A DNA stretch of 5,598 nucleotides from assembly GCA_013362835.1 (NCBI GenBank), contig JABFVJ010000171.1, positions 1 to 5,598 of the forward strand. The letters run 5' to 3'. The notes under the pieces are model-generated. The model did no database searches, was not told where the DNA came from, and worked only from the letters and a program-made list of their open reading frames with translations. Positions 1 to 5,598 of the stretch are shown here, in pieces (the first letter of the stretch is position 1; every line of letters begins with the position of its first letter). The position numbers and the translations under genes were made by a program. The stretch comes from Nonomuraea sp. (GTDB lineage Bacteria; Actinomycetota; Actinomycetes; Streptosporangiales; Streptosporangiaceae).

Positions 1-474
1 GGCGAGCGTCCCTTCGCCGCCCTGGTCGACCCCGACCTGCCCGTGTTCCTGCCGCCGGGCGACATGCCGGCGCGGATCGCGGCCGAGTGCCGCCGCACCG
101 GGCAGCGCCCGCCGGCGACGCCCGCCGCCTACGTCCGGTGCGTGCTGGAGAGCCTGGCGCTCGGGCACCGGCAGGCCGTACGGCAGGCGATGGAGCTGTC
201 GGGGCGCGAGGTGGAGGTCGTCCACCTGGTGGGCGGCGGATCGCGGAACGAGCTGCTGTGCCGGTTCACGGCCGACGCCTGCGGGCTGCCGGTGGTGGCC
301 GGCCCCGCCGAGGCGACCGCGCTCGGCAACGTGCTGACGCAGGCGCGGGCGGCCGGGCTGGTCGGGGACCTCGCGGAGCTGCGCGCGCTGGTCGCCTCGA
401 CGCAGGAGCTGCGCCGCTACGAGCCGTCCGGCGACACCCACGCCTGGGACGAGGCCGCCGCGCGCCTCTCCTGA
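1..474 (+). CDS. rhaB: Rhamnulokinase, C-terminal part (5' end outside window)
   Basis: This frame is open from the first base and ends at TGA 472-474, giving 157 residues, about the last third of a roughly 480-residue FGGY-family sugar kinase. Rhamnulokinase phosphorylates L-rhamnulose to rhamnulose-1-phosphate in the cytoplasm as part of L-rhamnose catabolism. Visible marks are the opening ALVDPD and FLPPGDMPARI stretch (visible residues 7-26), which is characteristic of RhaB rather than xylulokinase or glycerol kinase. The FGGY C-terminal nucleotide-binding signature HLVGGGSRN (75-83) follows, then GPAEATALGN (101-110). The tail LRRYEPSGD matches the usual RhaB ending. A GTG at 43 is in frame but is not the real start, because homology to the family continues upstream of it. 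The rest of a rhamnose operon presumably lies to the left. There is no functional link to the formate dehydrogenase genes downstream. An L-fuculokinase or another FGGY kinase is the main alternative. Confidence 0.9.
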   Translation, partial: GERPFAALVDPDLPVFLPPGDMPARIAAECRRTGQRPPATPAAYVRCVLESLALGHRQAVRQAMELSGREVEVVHLVGGGSRNELLCRFTADACGLPVVAGPAEATALGNVLTQARAAGLVGDLAELRALVASTQELRRYEPSGDTHAWDEAAARLS

Positions 475-564
475 CCCTTAGGGGGCCTTTGACCTGGGAC
501 TTCGTTTTCGCTCCGCTGGACAGGGGCAGGAGTCGGACCGGGGGCACGGGCGCCGGGGGGAACG
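475..564. other. Intergenic gap between rhaB and the formate dehydrogenase operon
   Basis: These 90 bases are the only real gap in the window and the natural place for the promoter of the downstream operon. A TTGACC hexamer at 489-494 resembles a -35 box, and a slightly T-rich patch (about 501-510) follows. No TAnnnT-type -10 box sits at 16-19 bases from it, so no promoter can be called. No strong GC hairpin with a T-tract was found after the rhaB stop. The remainder is G-rich and ends in the ribosome-binding region of the next gene. Confidence 0.4.
555..560 (+). promoter_or_regulatory. Ribosome binding site of the small HTH-like gene
   Basis: A run of six G residues is followed by AACG and then ATG at 565. 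It is a G-rich variant of the Shine-Dalgarno sequence, close to the start but within a workable distance, and it supports ATG 565 as the start. Confidence 0.5.
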
Positions 565-858
565 ATGCCGAGCAAGGAGCAGGTGCTGCGGCTGCTGTCG
601 CAGGGGGTGGACTACGCCGAGATCGCCCGGTTGCTCGACGTGCCCCCGGGGCGCGCGTACCTGATCGCGACGGGCGTGCCGGCCGACGGGAGCGACGCCG
701 TCGCGCGGCGGAGAGGGCGCCCCGGGCTGCTGCCGTCGCGGTCTCAGCACCTGGTCAACCCGCGCGAGGTCGGCCCGGTCGCGCGCGGCGACGTGCACGC
801 CTGGATGCGCGAGCGGGCCTGGGGCGACCGGCCCATGCGGCAGGCGTCGGGGGGTTGA
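565..858 (+). CDS. Small HTH-like protein encoded upstream of formate dehydrogenase
   Basis: This gene encodes a 97-residue soluble protein. Residues about 4-33 (KEQVLRLLSQGVDYAEIARL and onwards) read as a helix-turn-helix of the resolvase/sigma-region-4 type, where a short helix, a turn at Gly14 and the YAEIARLL helix precede a PPGRAYLIATG segment. A basic stretch ARRRGR follows (47-52), then the short motif SQHLVNP (60-66). There is no signal peptide, transmembrane segment or cysteine. From memory, proteins with this layout, including an ATGxPADGS-like segment and a QHLVNP-like motif, recur directly upstream of formate dehydrogenase alpha genes in other bacteria, which supports a real gene. 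It ends 5 bases before the alpha subunit start, so the two are probably translationally coupled. A DNA-binding regulator of the operon is one possibility. An assembly or maturation helper for the enzyme is another. The function is not established. Confidence 0.8.
   Translation: MPSKEQVLRLLSQGVDYAEIARLLDVPPGRAYLIATGVPADGSDAVARRRGRPGLLPSRSQHLVNPREVGPVARGDVHAWMRERAWGDRPMRQASGG
849..854 (+). promoter_or_regulatory. Ribosome binding site that selects the alpha subunit start
   Basis: A six-G run lies 9 bases before GTG 864 and inside the end of the preceding gene. An in-frame TTG at 855 directly abuts this run and would leave no spacing, so GTG 864 is the better start. The overlap with the upstream coding region suggests coupled translation. 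Confidence 0.55.
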
Positions 859-863
859 GCGGC

Positions 864-3800
864 GTGGGGTTCTCGTGGCCGCTGCTGCGGCAGCTCACCG
901 GCAAGGACAGGCTCGGGCGGGCGGCGGCGGTGAAGTCGCCGAAGACGGCCGCGCTCGTCGCCCGTACGGCCGAGGCCGACCGCGTGGTCAAGTCGGTGTG
1001 CCCGTACTGCGCGGTGGGGTGCGCCCAGAACGTGTACGTCAAGGACGAGAAGGTCGTGCACATCGAGGGCGACCCCGACTCGCCGATCAGCCGGGGCAGG
1101 CTGTGCCCGAAGGGCGCCTCCAGCCTCCAGCTCACCACCGGCTCGGGCAGGCAGGACAAGGTGCTGTACCGGCCGCCGCACGCCGCCGGCTGGCAGGAGC
1201 TCGACCTGGCCACGGCCATGGACATGGTGGCCGACCGGATCATCGCCACCCGGCGCGCGACGTGGGAGCAGGACAACGACGGCAGGCGCGTGACCCGGAC
1301 GATGGGCATCGCCAGCCTGGGCGGCGCGACGCTGGACAACGAGGAGAACTACCTCATCAAGAAGCTGCTGACCGCGCTCGGCGTGGTGCAGATCGAGAAC
1401 CAGGCGCGGGTGTGCCACAGCTCGACGGTGGTGGGGCTCGGCACGTCGTTCGGGCGCGGCGGGGCCACGACGTTCCTGCAGGATCTCCAGCATGCGGACT
1501 GCGTGCTGATCCAGGGGTCCAACTTCGCCGAGGCGCATCCGGTCGGGTTCCAGTGGGTGATGGAGGCCAAGGCACGCGGCGCGGTGGTCATCCACGTGGA
1601 TCCGCGGTTCACCCGGACGAGCGCGCTGGCCGACCTGCACGTGCCGATCAGGGCCGGCTCCGACGTGGCCTTCCTCGGCGGGATCGTCAACCACGTGCTG
1701 GAGAACGAGCTGTTCTTCCGCGAGTACGTCGTCAACTACACCAACGCCGCGACGATCCTCACCGAGGACTACCGCGACGCCGAGGACCTCGACGGCCTGT
1801 TCTCCGGCTTCGACGAGGACCGCCGCGTCTACGACGACGACACCTGGCAGTACGAGGGCATGCACACGGTCGCCGCCTCAGGCGAGCGCGACGAGGACTT
1901 CGACCGGCGTACCGGCCGGATGGCGCCGGGGCGCGGCGAGGTGCAGGGCGGCACCGGCGTGCCGCTGTGCGGCTCGCCGCACCGGGACGAGACGCTGCGC
2001 CACCCGCGCTGCGTGCTGCAGGTGCTGCGCCGCCACTTCGCCCGCTACACGCCGGACATGGTGCAGCGGGTGTGCGGGGTGCCGCCGGAGCTGTTCGCGC
2101 GGGTGTGCCGGCACCTGACCGACAACTCCGGCCCCGACAGGACCGCCGAGTTCGTCTACGCGGTCGGCTGGACGCAGCACAGCGACGGCGCGCAGTTCAT
2201 CCGCACGGCGAGCATCCTGCAGCTGCTGCTCGGCAACATCGGCCGGCCTGGCGGCGGCATCCAGGCGCTGCGCGGCCACGCCAGCATCCAGGGCTCCAGC
2301 GACATCCCGACGCTGTTCAACCTGCTGCCCGGCTACATCCCGATGCCGCACGCGCACGAGCACGAGCACCTGCGCGACTTCCTGCGGGCCGACTCGCCGT
2401 GCGTGGGGTTCTGGGCGAACATGCCCTCCTACCTGGTGAGCCTGCTCAAGGCGTGGTGGGGGCCCGCCGCGACGCGCGAGAACGACTTCCGCTTCGACTA
2501 CCTGCCGCGCCTGACCGGCTCGCACAGCACGTACGACACCGTGCTGGCGCAGCTGGAGGGCACCTGCAAGGGCTACTTCCTGCTCGGCGAGAACCCCGCG
2601 GTGGGCTCGGCCAACGCCCGCATGCAGCGCCTGGGCATGGCCAACCTGGACTGGCTGGTGGTGCGCGACCTCAACCTGATCGAGAGCGCCACCTGGTGGA
2701 AGGACGGCCCGGAGATCGAGACCGGCGAGCTGGTCACCTCCGAGATCGGCACCGAGGTGTTCTTCTTCCCGGCCGCCGCCCACACCGAGAAGAGCGGCAG
2801 CTTCACCAACACCAACCGGCTGCTGCAGTGGCACCACCGGGCCGTCGAACCGGCCGGCGACGCCCGCAGCGACCTGTGGTTCATGTACCACCTGGGGCGG
2901 ATCATCCGCGAGAAGCTGGCCGGCTCGCACGACCCGATCGACCGGCCGATACTCGACCTGACCTGGGACTACCCGGTCGAGGGCGAGAGCGCGGAGCCGG
3001 TCGCCGAGGCGGTGCTCGCCGAGATCAACGGCTGGGACTCCGAGGGCCGCCCCCTCGACGGGTACGCCGAGCTCAAGGACGACGGCTCGACCGCGTGCGG
3101 CTGCTGGATCTACTCCGGCGTGTACGCCGGCGGCGTCAACCGGGCCGCCCGCCGCAGACCGGCCGCCGAGCAGGACTGGATCGCCGCCGAGTGGGCCTGG
3201 GCCTGGCCCGCGAACCGGCGCGTGCTCTACAACCGCGCCTCGGCCGCGCCCGACGGCCGCCCGTGGAGCGAGCGCAAGAAGCTCGTCTGGTGGGACGAGG
3301 GCGCGGGCGGCTGGACCGGCTTCGACGTGCCCGACTTCGAGACCGGCAAGGCGCCCGGCTACCGTCCCGAGCCCGGAGCTCGGGGCGTGGCGGCGTTGTC
3401 GGGCATCGACCCGTTCATCATGCAGGCCGACGGGAAGGGCTGGCTGTTCGCCCCCTCCGGGGTCGTGGACGGGCCGCTGCCGACGCACTACGAGCCGCAG
3501 GACTCCCCCGTGGCCAACCCGCTCTACGGGCACCAGCGCAATCCCGCGCGCAAGCTGTACCCGCACGAGGACAACCGCTACCAGCCGAGCGGCGAGGAGC
3601 CGGGCGCGTCGGTCTACCCCTACGTGGTGACCACGTACCGGCTGACCGAGCACTTCACGGCGGGCGGGATGAGCCGGCACACGCCGTACCTGGCCGAGCT
3701 GCAGCCGGAGATGTTCTGCGAGGTCTCGCCCGAGCTGGCCGCCGAGCGCGGGCTCGTCCACGGCGAGTGGGCCACGATCGTCACCGCGCGCAGCGCCATC

Positions 3801-4091
3801 GAGGCGCGGGTGCTGGTGACCGACAGGATCGCGCCGCTGCACCTGGACGGCAAGGTCGTCCACCAGATCGGGCTGCCGTTCCACTTCGGGCCCAACGGGC
3901 TGGCCAAGGGCGACGCGGCCAACGAGCTGTCGGCGATCTCGCTCGACCCCAACTCCCACATCCAGGAGGTCAAGGCCCTGTCCGCCGACATCCGGCCGGG
4001 GCGCAGACCCAGGGGCCCGGCGCTGCCCGAGCTGGTGCTGACCTACCGGCAGCGGGCGGGCGTGACCGAGCGCACCGGAACGGAGGTGTGA
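864..4091 (+). CDS. fdnG: Formate dehydrogenase (FDH-N type) catalytic alpha subunit, cysteine form
   Basis: This 1075-residue molybdopterin oxidoreductase oxidises formate to CO2 and passes two electrons on. The N-terminal [4Fe-4S] motif is C46-x2-C49-x3-C53-x27-C81, followed by CPKG with Lys83, the usual relay between cluster and cofactor. The active-site segment NQARVCHSST puts Cys184 where E. coli FdnG has selenocysteine, with the conserved His185 next to it. Further family segments are AEAHPVGFQW (223-232), HVDPRFTRTSALAD (244-257), YAVGWTQHS (432-440), LLLGNIGRPGGG (454-465) and GHASIQGSSD (471-480). The C-terminal dinucleotide-binding domain includes YRLTEHF (925-931) and IGLPFHFG (1002-1009). 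The protein parallels FdnG along its whole length but is somewhat longer; a hydrophilic insert at about 331-374 precedes RDETLRHPRC. No twin-arginine leader is present, and no upstream start supplies one, so a cytoplasmic site is inferred. GTG 864 is chosen for its Shine-Dalgarno spacing. The stop is 3 bases before the beta subunit gene. Homologous nitrate reductases are excluded by the NQAR-C-H context. Confidence 0.95.
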   Translation: MGFSWPLLRQLTGKDRLGRAAAVKSPKTAALVARTAEADRVVKSVCPYCAVGCAQNVYVKDEKVVHIEGDPDSPISRGRLCPKGASSLQLTTGSGRQDKVLYRPPHAAGWQELDLATAMDMVADRIIATRRATWEQDNDGRRVTRTMGIASLGGATLDNEENYLIKKLLTALGVVQIENQARVCHSSTVVGLGTSFGRGGATTFLQDLQHADCVLIQGSNFAEAHPVGFQWVMEAKARGAVVIHVDPRFTRTSALADLHVPIRAGSDVAFLGGIVNHVLENELFFREYVVNYTNAATILTEDYRDAEDLDGLFSGFDEDRRVYDDDTWQYEGMHTVAASGERDEDFDRRTGRMAPGRGEVQGGTGVPLCGSPHRDETLRHPRCVLQVLRRHFARYTPDMVQRVCGVPPELFARVCRHLTDNSGPDRTAEFVYAVGWTQHSDGAQFIRTASILQLLLGNIGRPGGGIQALRGHASIQGSSDIPTLFNLLPGYIPMPHAHEHEHLRDFLRADSPCVGFWANMPSYLVSLLKAWWGPAATRENDFRFDYLPRLTGSHSTYDTVLAQLEGTCKGYFLLGENPAVGSANARMQRLGMANLDWLVVRDLNLIESATWWKDGPEIETGELVTSEIGTEVFFFPAAAHTEKSGSFTNTNRLLQWHHRAVEPAGDARSDLWFMYHLGRIIREKLAGSHDPIDRPILDLTWDYPVEGESAEPVAEAVLAEINGWDSEGRPLDGYAELKDDGSTACGCWIYSGVYAGGVNRAARRRPAAEQDWIAAEWAWAWPANRRVLYNRASAAPDGRPWSERKKLVWWDEGAGGWTGFDVPDFETGKAPGYRPEPGARGVAALSGIDPFIMQADGKGWLFAPSGVVDGPLPTHYEPQDSPVANPLYGHQRNPARKLYPHEDNRYQPSGEEPGASVYPYVVTTYRLTEHFTAGGMSRHTPYLAELQPEMFCEVSPELAAERGLVHGEWATIVTARSAIEARVLVTDRIAPLHLDGKVVHQIGLPFHFGPNGLAKGDAANELSAISLDPNSHIQEVKALSADIRPGRRPRGPALPELVLTYRQRAGVTERTGTEV
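4082..4086 (+). promoter_or_regulatory. Ribosome binding site of the beta subunit gene
   Basis: A perfect GGAGG lies inside the last codons of the alpha gene, with 8 bases between it and GTG 4095. This fixes the non-ATG start of the beta subunit. Confidence 0.75.
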
Positions 4092-4094
4092 CCC

Positions 4095-4937
4095 GTGGCC
4101 TTCGACCTGGATCGGGCGCCGCTCGACGCCGGATACACCGACCCGCCCAAGCGCATGGGCTTCTTCACCGACACCAGCATCTGCATCGGGTGCAAGGCGT
4201 GCGAGGTGGCCTGCAAGGAGTGGAACGCGGTGCCGGAGGACGGCCTGTCCTTCACCGGCATGTCCTACGACAACTCCGTCGGGCTGGGCGCCGACACCTG
4301 GCGGCACGTCGCCTTCGTCGAGCAGCGCAAGCCGCTCGGCCACCAGGAGGCCGGCGCCCGCGACCTGGACTTCCGCTGGCTGATGGCCTCCGACGTGTGC
4401 AAGCACTGCACGCACGCGGCCTGCCTCGACGTCTGCCCGACCGGCTCGCTGTTCCGCACCGAGTACGGCACGGTCGTGGTGCAGCAGGACGTCTGCAACG
4501 GCTGCGGCTACTGCGTGCCCGCCTGCCCGTACGGGGTGATCGGCAAGCGCGAGGAGAGCGGCACGGCGGCCAAGTGCACGATGTGCTACGACCGGCTGGA
4601 GGTCGGCCAGGAGCCGGCCTGCGCCAAGACGTGCCCGACGGACTCCATCCAGTTCGGCGAGCTGGACGAGCTGCGCGAGCGCGCCGCCCGCCGCCTGGAG
4701 CAGGTCCGCGAGGCCGGCACGACCTCGGCCCGCCTGTACGGCCACGACCCCGCCGACGGCGTCGGCGGCACGGGCGCCTTCTTCCTGCTGCTGGACGAGC
4801 CCGAGGTGTACGGCCTGCCGCCCGACCCCGTGGTGACCACCAGGGACCTGCCGTCGATGTGGCGGCACGCGGGCGCGGCGGCACTCGCCCTGCTCGCCGG
4901 GACGGCCGTGGCGGCGGCCTGGAGGAGGGGCAGATGA
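4095..4937 (+). CDS. fdnH: Formate dehydrogenase beta subunit, four [4Fe-4S] ferredoxin-like with membrane anchor
   Basis: This 280-residue electron-transfer subunit carries electrons from alpha to the membrane subunit. Sixteen cysteines fall into four groups: C30/33/36/40, C102/105/110/114, C134/137/140/144 and C161/164/176/180. This is the standard FdnH/HybA/PsrB arrangement for four [4Fe-4S] clusters. The opening MGFFTDTSICIGCKACEVAC segment (from residue 21) and KHCTHAACLDVCPTGSLF (103-120) are typical of the FDH beta branch. After the ferredoxin core comes a charged helical stretch (190-208), then a conserved LYGHDPADGVGG loop. The protein ends in a single hydrophobic segment (about 257-275) capped by RRGR, which should act as a C-terminal transmembrane anchor like that of E. 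coli FdnH, though it is short. No Tat or Sec signal is present. The start is GTG 4095, 3 bases after the alpha stop. The gene overlaps the next by four bases (ATGA), which indicates coupled translation and supports matched subunit amounts. Confidence 0.95.
   Translation: MAFDLDRAPLDAGYTDPPKRMGFFTDTSICIGCKACEVACKEWNAVPEDGLSFTGMSYDNSVGLGADTWRHVAFVEQRKPLGHQEAGARDLDFRWLMASDVCKHCTHAACLDVCPTGSLFRTEYGTVVVQQDVCNGCGYCVPACPYGVIGKREESGTAAKCTMCYDRLEVGQEPACAKTCPTDSIQFGELDELRERAARRLEQVREAGTTSARLYGHDPADGVGGTGAFFLLLDEPEVYGLPPDPVVTTRDLPSMWRHAGAAALALLAGTAVAAAWRRGR
4921..4930 (+). promoter_or_regulatory. Ribosome binding site of the NrfD-family gene
   Basis: GGAGGAGGGG lies within the last codons of the beta gene, with the GGAGG part 8 bases before ATG 4934. 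It supports this start, which overlaps the beta stop codon. Confidence 0.7.
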
Positions 4938-5598
4938 GCAGCCAGACCGACGTACGCCTGGACGACTCGCCGGACCTGCGCACCGAGCGCGACGCGACGC
5001 CCGGCTCGGCGGGGCACGGCAGCAGGTCGCTGCGCCCGCCGCAGCGGGACGCGGGCTCCTACTACGGGCTTCCCGTGCTGAACGCGCCGACCTGGCGCGA
5101 CCACGACATCGCCGGCTACCTGTTCCTCGGCGGCCTGGCCGGGGCCTCCTCCACGCTGGCCGCCGCCGCCGCGCTGACCGGACGGCCCCTGCTGGCGCGG
5201 ACGGCCAAGGTCGCGGCGCTCGGCGCGGTCGGCGGGTCGCTGTACGCGCTGATCCACGACCTCGGCAGACCTGAGCGGTTCCTCAACATGCTGCGCGTGT
5301 TCAAGGTGACCTCGCCGATGAGCGTCGGCACCTGGATCCTGACGGCGTACGGGCCGCAGGCCGGGGTGGCGGCGGTCACGGAGCTGACCGGGCTGTTCCC
5401 GCGTCTGGGGCGGGTCGCGACGGTCGGGGCGGGGGTGGCCGGGCCGGCGCTGGCGACGTACACGGCCGCGCTGATCTGCGACACCGCCGTGCCCGCCTGG
5501 CACGAGGGGTTCAGGGAGATGCCGTTCCTGTTCGCGGGGTCGGCCGCGGCCTCGGCGGGCGGGCTCGGCATGCTGGCCGCGCCGCTCGCGGAGGCGGC
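4934..5598 (+). CDS. nrfD: NrfD/PsrC-family membrane subunit, N-terminal part (3' end outside window)
   Basis: The reading frame from ATG 4934 stays open to the window edge, giving 221 residues. NrfD/PsrC proteins are multi-helix membrane subunits that exchange electrons between a ferredoxin-type partner and quinone in place of a haem cytochrome b. Residues 1-50 are hydrophilic, ending in SYYGLPVLNAPTW (42-54), a lead-in I recognise from actinobacterial members. Hydrophobic segments follow at about 57-81, 91-110, 128-148, 161-183 and 198 onwards. The loop after the second holds the family signature HDLGRPERFLNMLRV (108-122), followed by SPMSVGTWIL (127-136). The fourth segment runs into YTAALICDTAVPAWHE (176-191), another typical stretch. 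Its position right after the beta gene, with an ATGA overlap, makes it the membrane partner of this formate dehydrogenase. The C-terminal helices are not visible, so full length cannot be judged. It is not the four-helix dihaem FdnI/FdoI type. Confidence 0.92.
   Translation, partial: MSSQTDVRLDDSPDLRTERDATPGSAGHGSRSLRPPQRDAGSYYGLPVLNAPTWRDHDIAGYLFLGGLAGASSTLAAAAALTGRPLLARTAKVAALGAVGGSLYALIHDLGRPERFLNMLRVFKVTSPMSVGTWILTAYGPQAGVAAVTELTGLFPRLGRVATVGAGVAGPALATYTAALICDTAVPAWHEGFREMPFLFAGSAAASAGGLGMLAAPLAEA

Noticed and set aside
43..45. GTG as a genuine start for the first gene
   Set aside because: The sequence before it (ALVDPD) is conserved rhamnulokinase sequence, so this is an internal codon of a gene that begins outside the window.
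489..520. A sigma-70-type promoter with TTGACC as the -35 box
   Set aside because: No acceptable -10 hexamer is found at the expected spacing, so only the isolated hexamer is noted.
87..863. An N-terminal extension of the alpha subunit reading frame by about 259 residues
   Set aside because: The frame is open upstream only because of high GC. The extension overlaps rhaB and the HTH-like gene in another frame, is Arg/Ala/Gly-rich nonsense, and has no Tat leader. Family similarity begins at GTG 864.
744..1865. A 373-residue minus-strand open frame
   Set aside because: It is rich in Val, Asp, His and Arg, lies entirely opposite the small HTH-like gene and the alpha N-terminal region, and shows no family motif, so it is a GC-bias shadow.
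1878..4868. A 996-residue minus-strand open frame opposite the alpha and beta genes
   Set aside because: Its translation is Ala/Arg/Gly/Val/His-rich low-complexity sequence with no recognisable domain. It mirrors the third-position GC bias of the confirmed + strand genes, which are full-length conserved enzymes.
5116..5571. A 151-residue minus-strand open frame opposite the NrfD gene
   Set aside because: The + strand frame here carries the NrfD signature and hydrophobic segments. The minus-strand translation is Ser/Pro/Ala/Arg-rich without motifs.

Overview
This window is very GC-rich, with codons that almost always end in G or C, GTG starts, and G-rich Shine-Dalgarno sequences. That suggests a high-GC actinobacterium. 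The gene content (a rhamnulokinase beside a cysteine-type formate dehydrogenase with an NrfD subunit) would fit Streptosporangiales such as Nonomuraea-like organisms, but this placement is a guess from style and content. All real genes lie on the + strand. The long minus-strand open frames are GC-bias shadows.

Layout: (1) 1-474 is the C-terminal third of a rhamnulokinase (rhaB) whose start lies outside the window. (2) 475-564 is a 90-base non-coding gap with a lone TTGACC hexamer and no convincing terminator. (3) 565-858 encodes a 97-residue protein with a helix-turn-helix-like N-terminus. (4) 864-4091 encodes the catalytic molybdopterin/[4Fe-4S] alpha subunit of an FDH-N-type formate dehydrogenase. 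It carries Cys184 where E. coli FdnG has selenocysteine, and it has no twin-arginine leader. (5) 4095-4937 encodes the four-cluster ferredoxin-like beta subunit with a C-terminal membrane anchor. (6) 4934-5598 is the start of an NrfD/PsrC-family membrane subunit that runs off the end.

Genes 3-6 are packed with gaps of 5 and 3 bases and one 4-base ATGA overlap, so they very likely form one operon. The inferred electron path is: formate is oxidised at the Mo/W-bis-MGD centre of alpha, electrons pass through its single [4Fe-4S] cluster and the four clusters of beta, and they reach the menaquinone pool through the NrfD subunit. Without a Tat leader on alpha, the catalytic arm should face the cytoplasm, unlike periplasmic E. 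coli FDH-N, which uses the dihaem cytochrome FdnI. The rhamnose gene upstream is functionally unrelated and is probably a separate transcription unit.

No RNA gene, mobile element, CRISPR array or long repeat was seen. The most interesting points are the Sec-to-Cys active site, the hybrid Tat-less FDH-N plus NrfD architecture, and the small uncharacterised protein coupled to it. Nothing here clearly amounts to a wholly new system.
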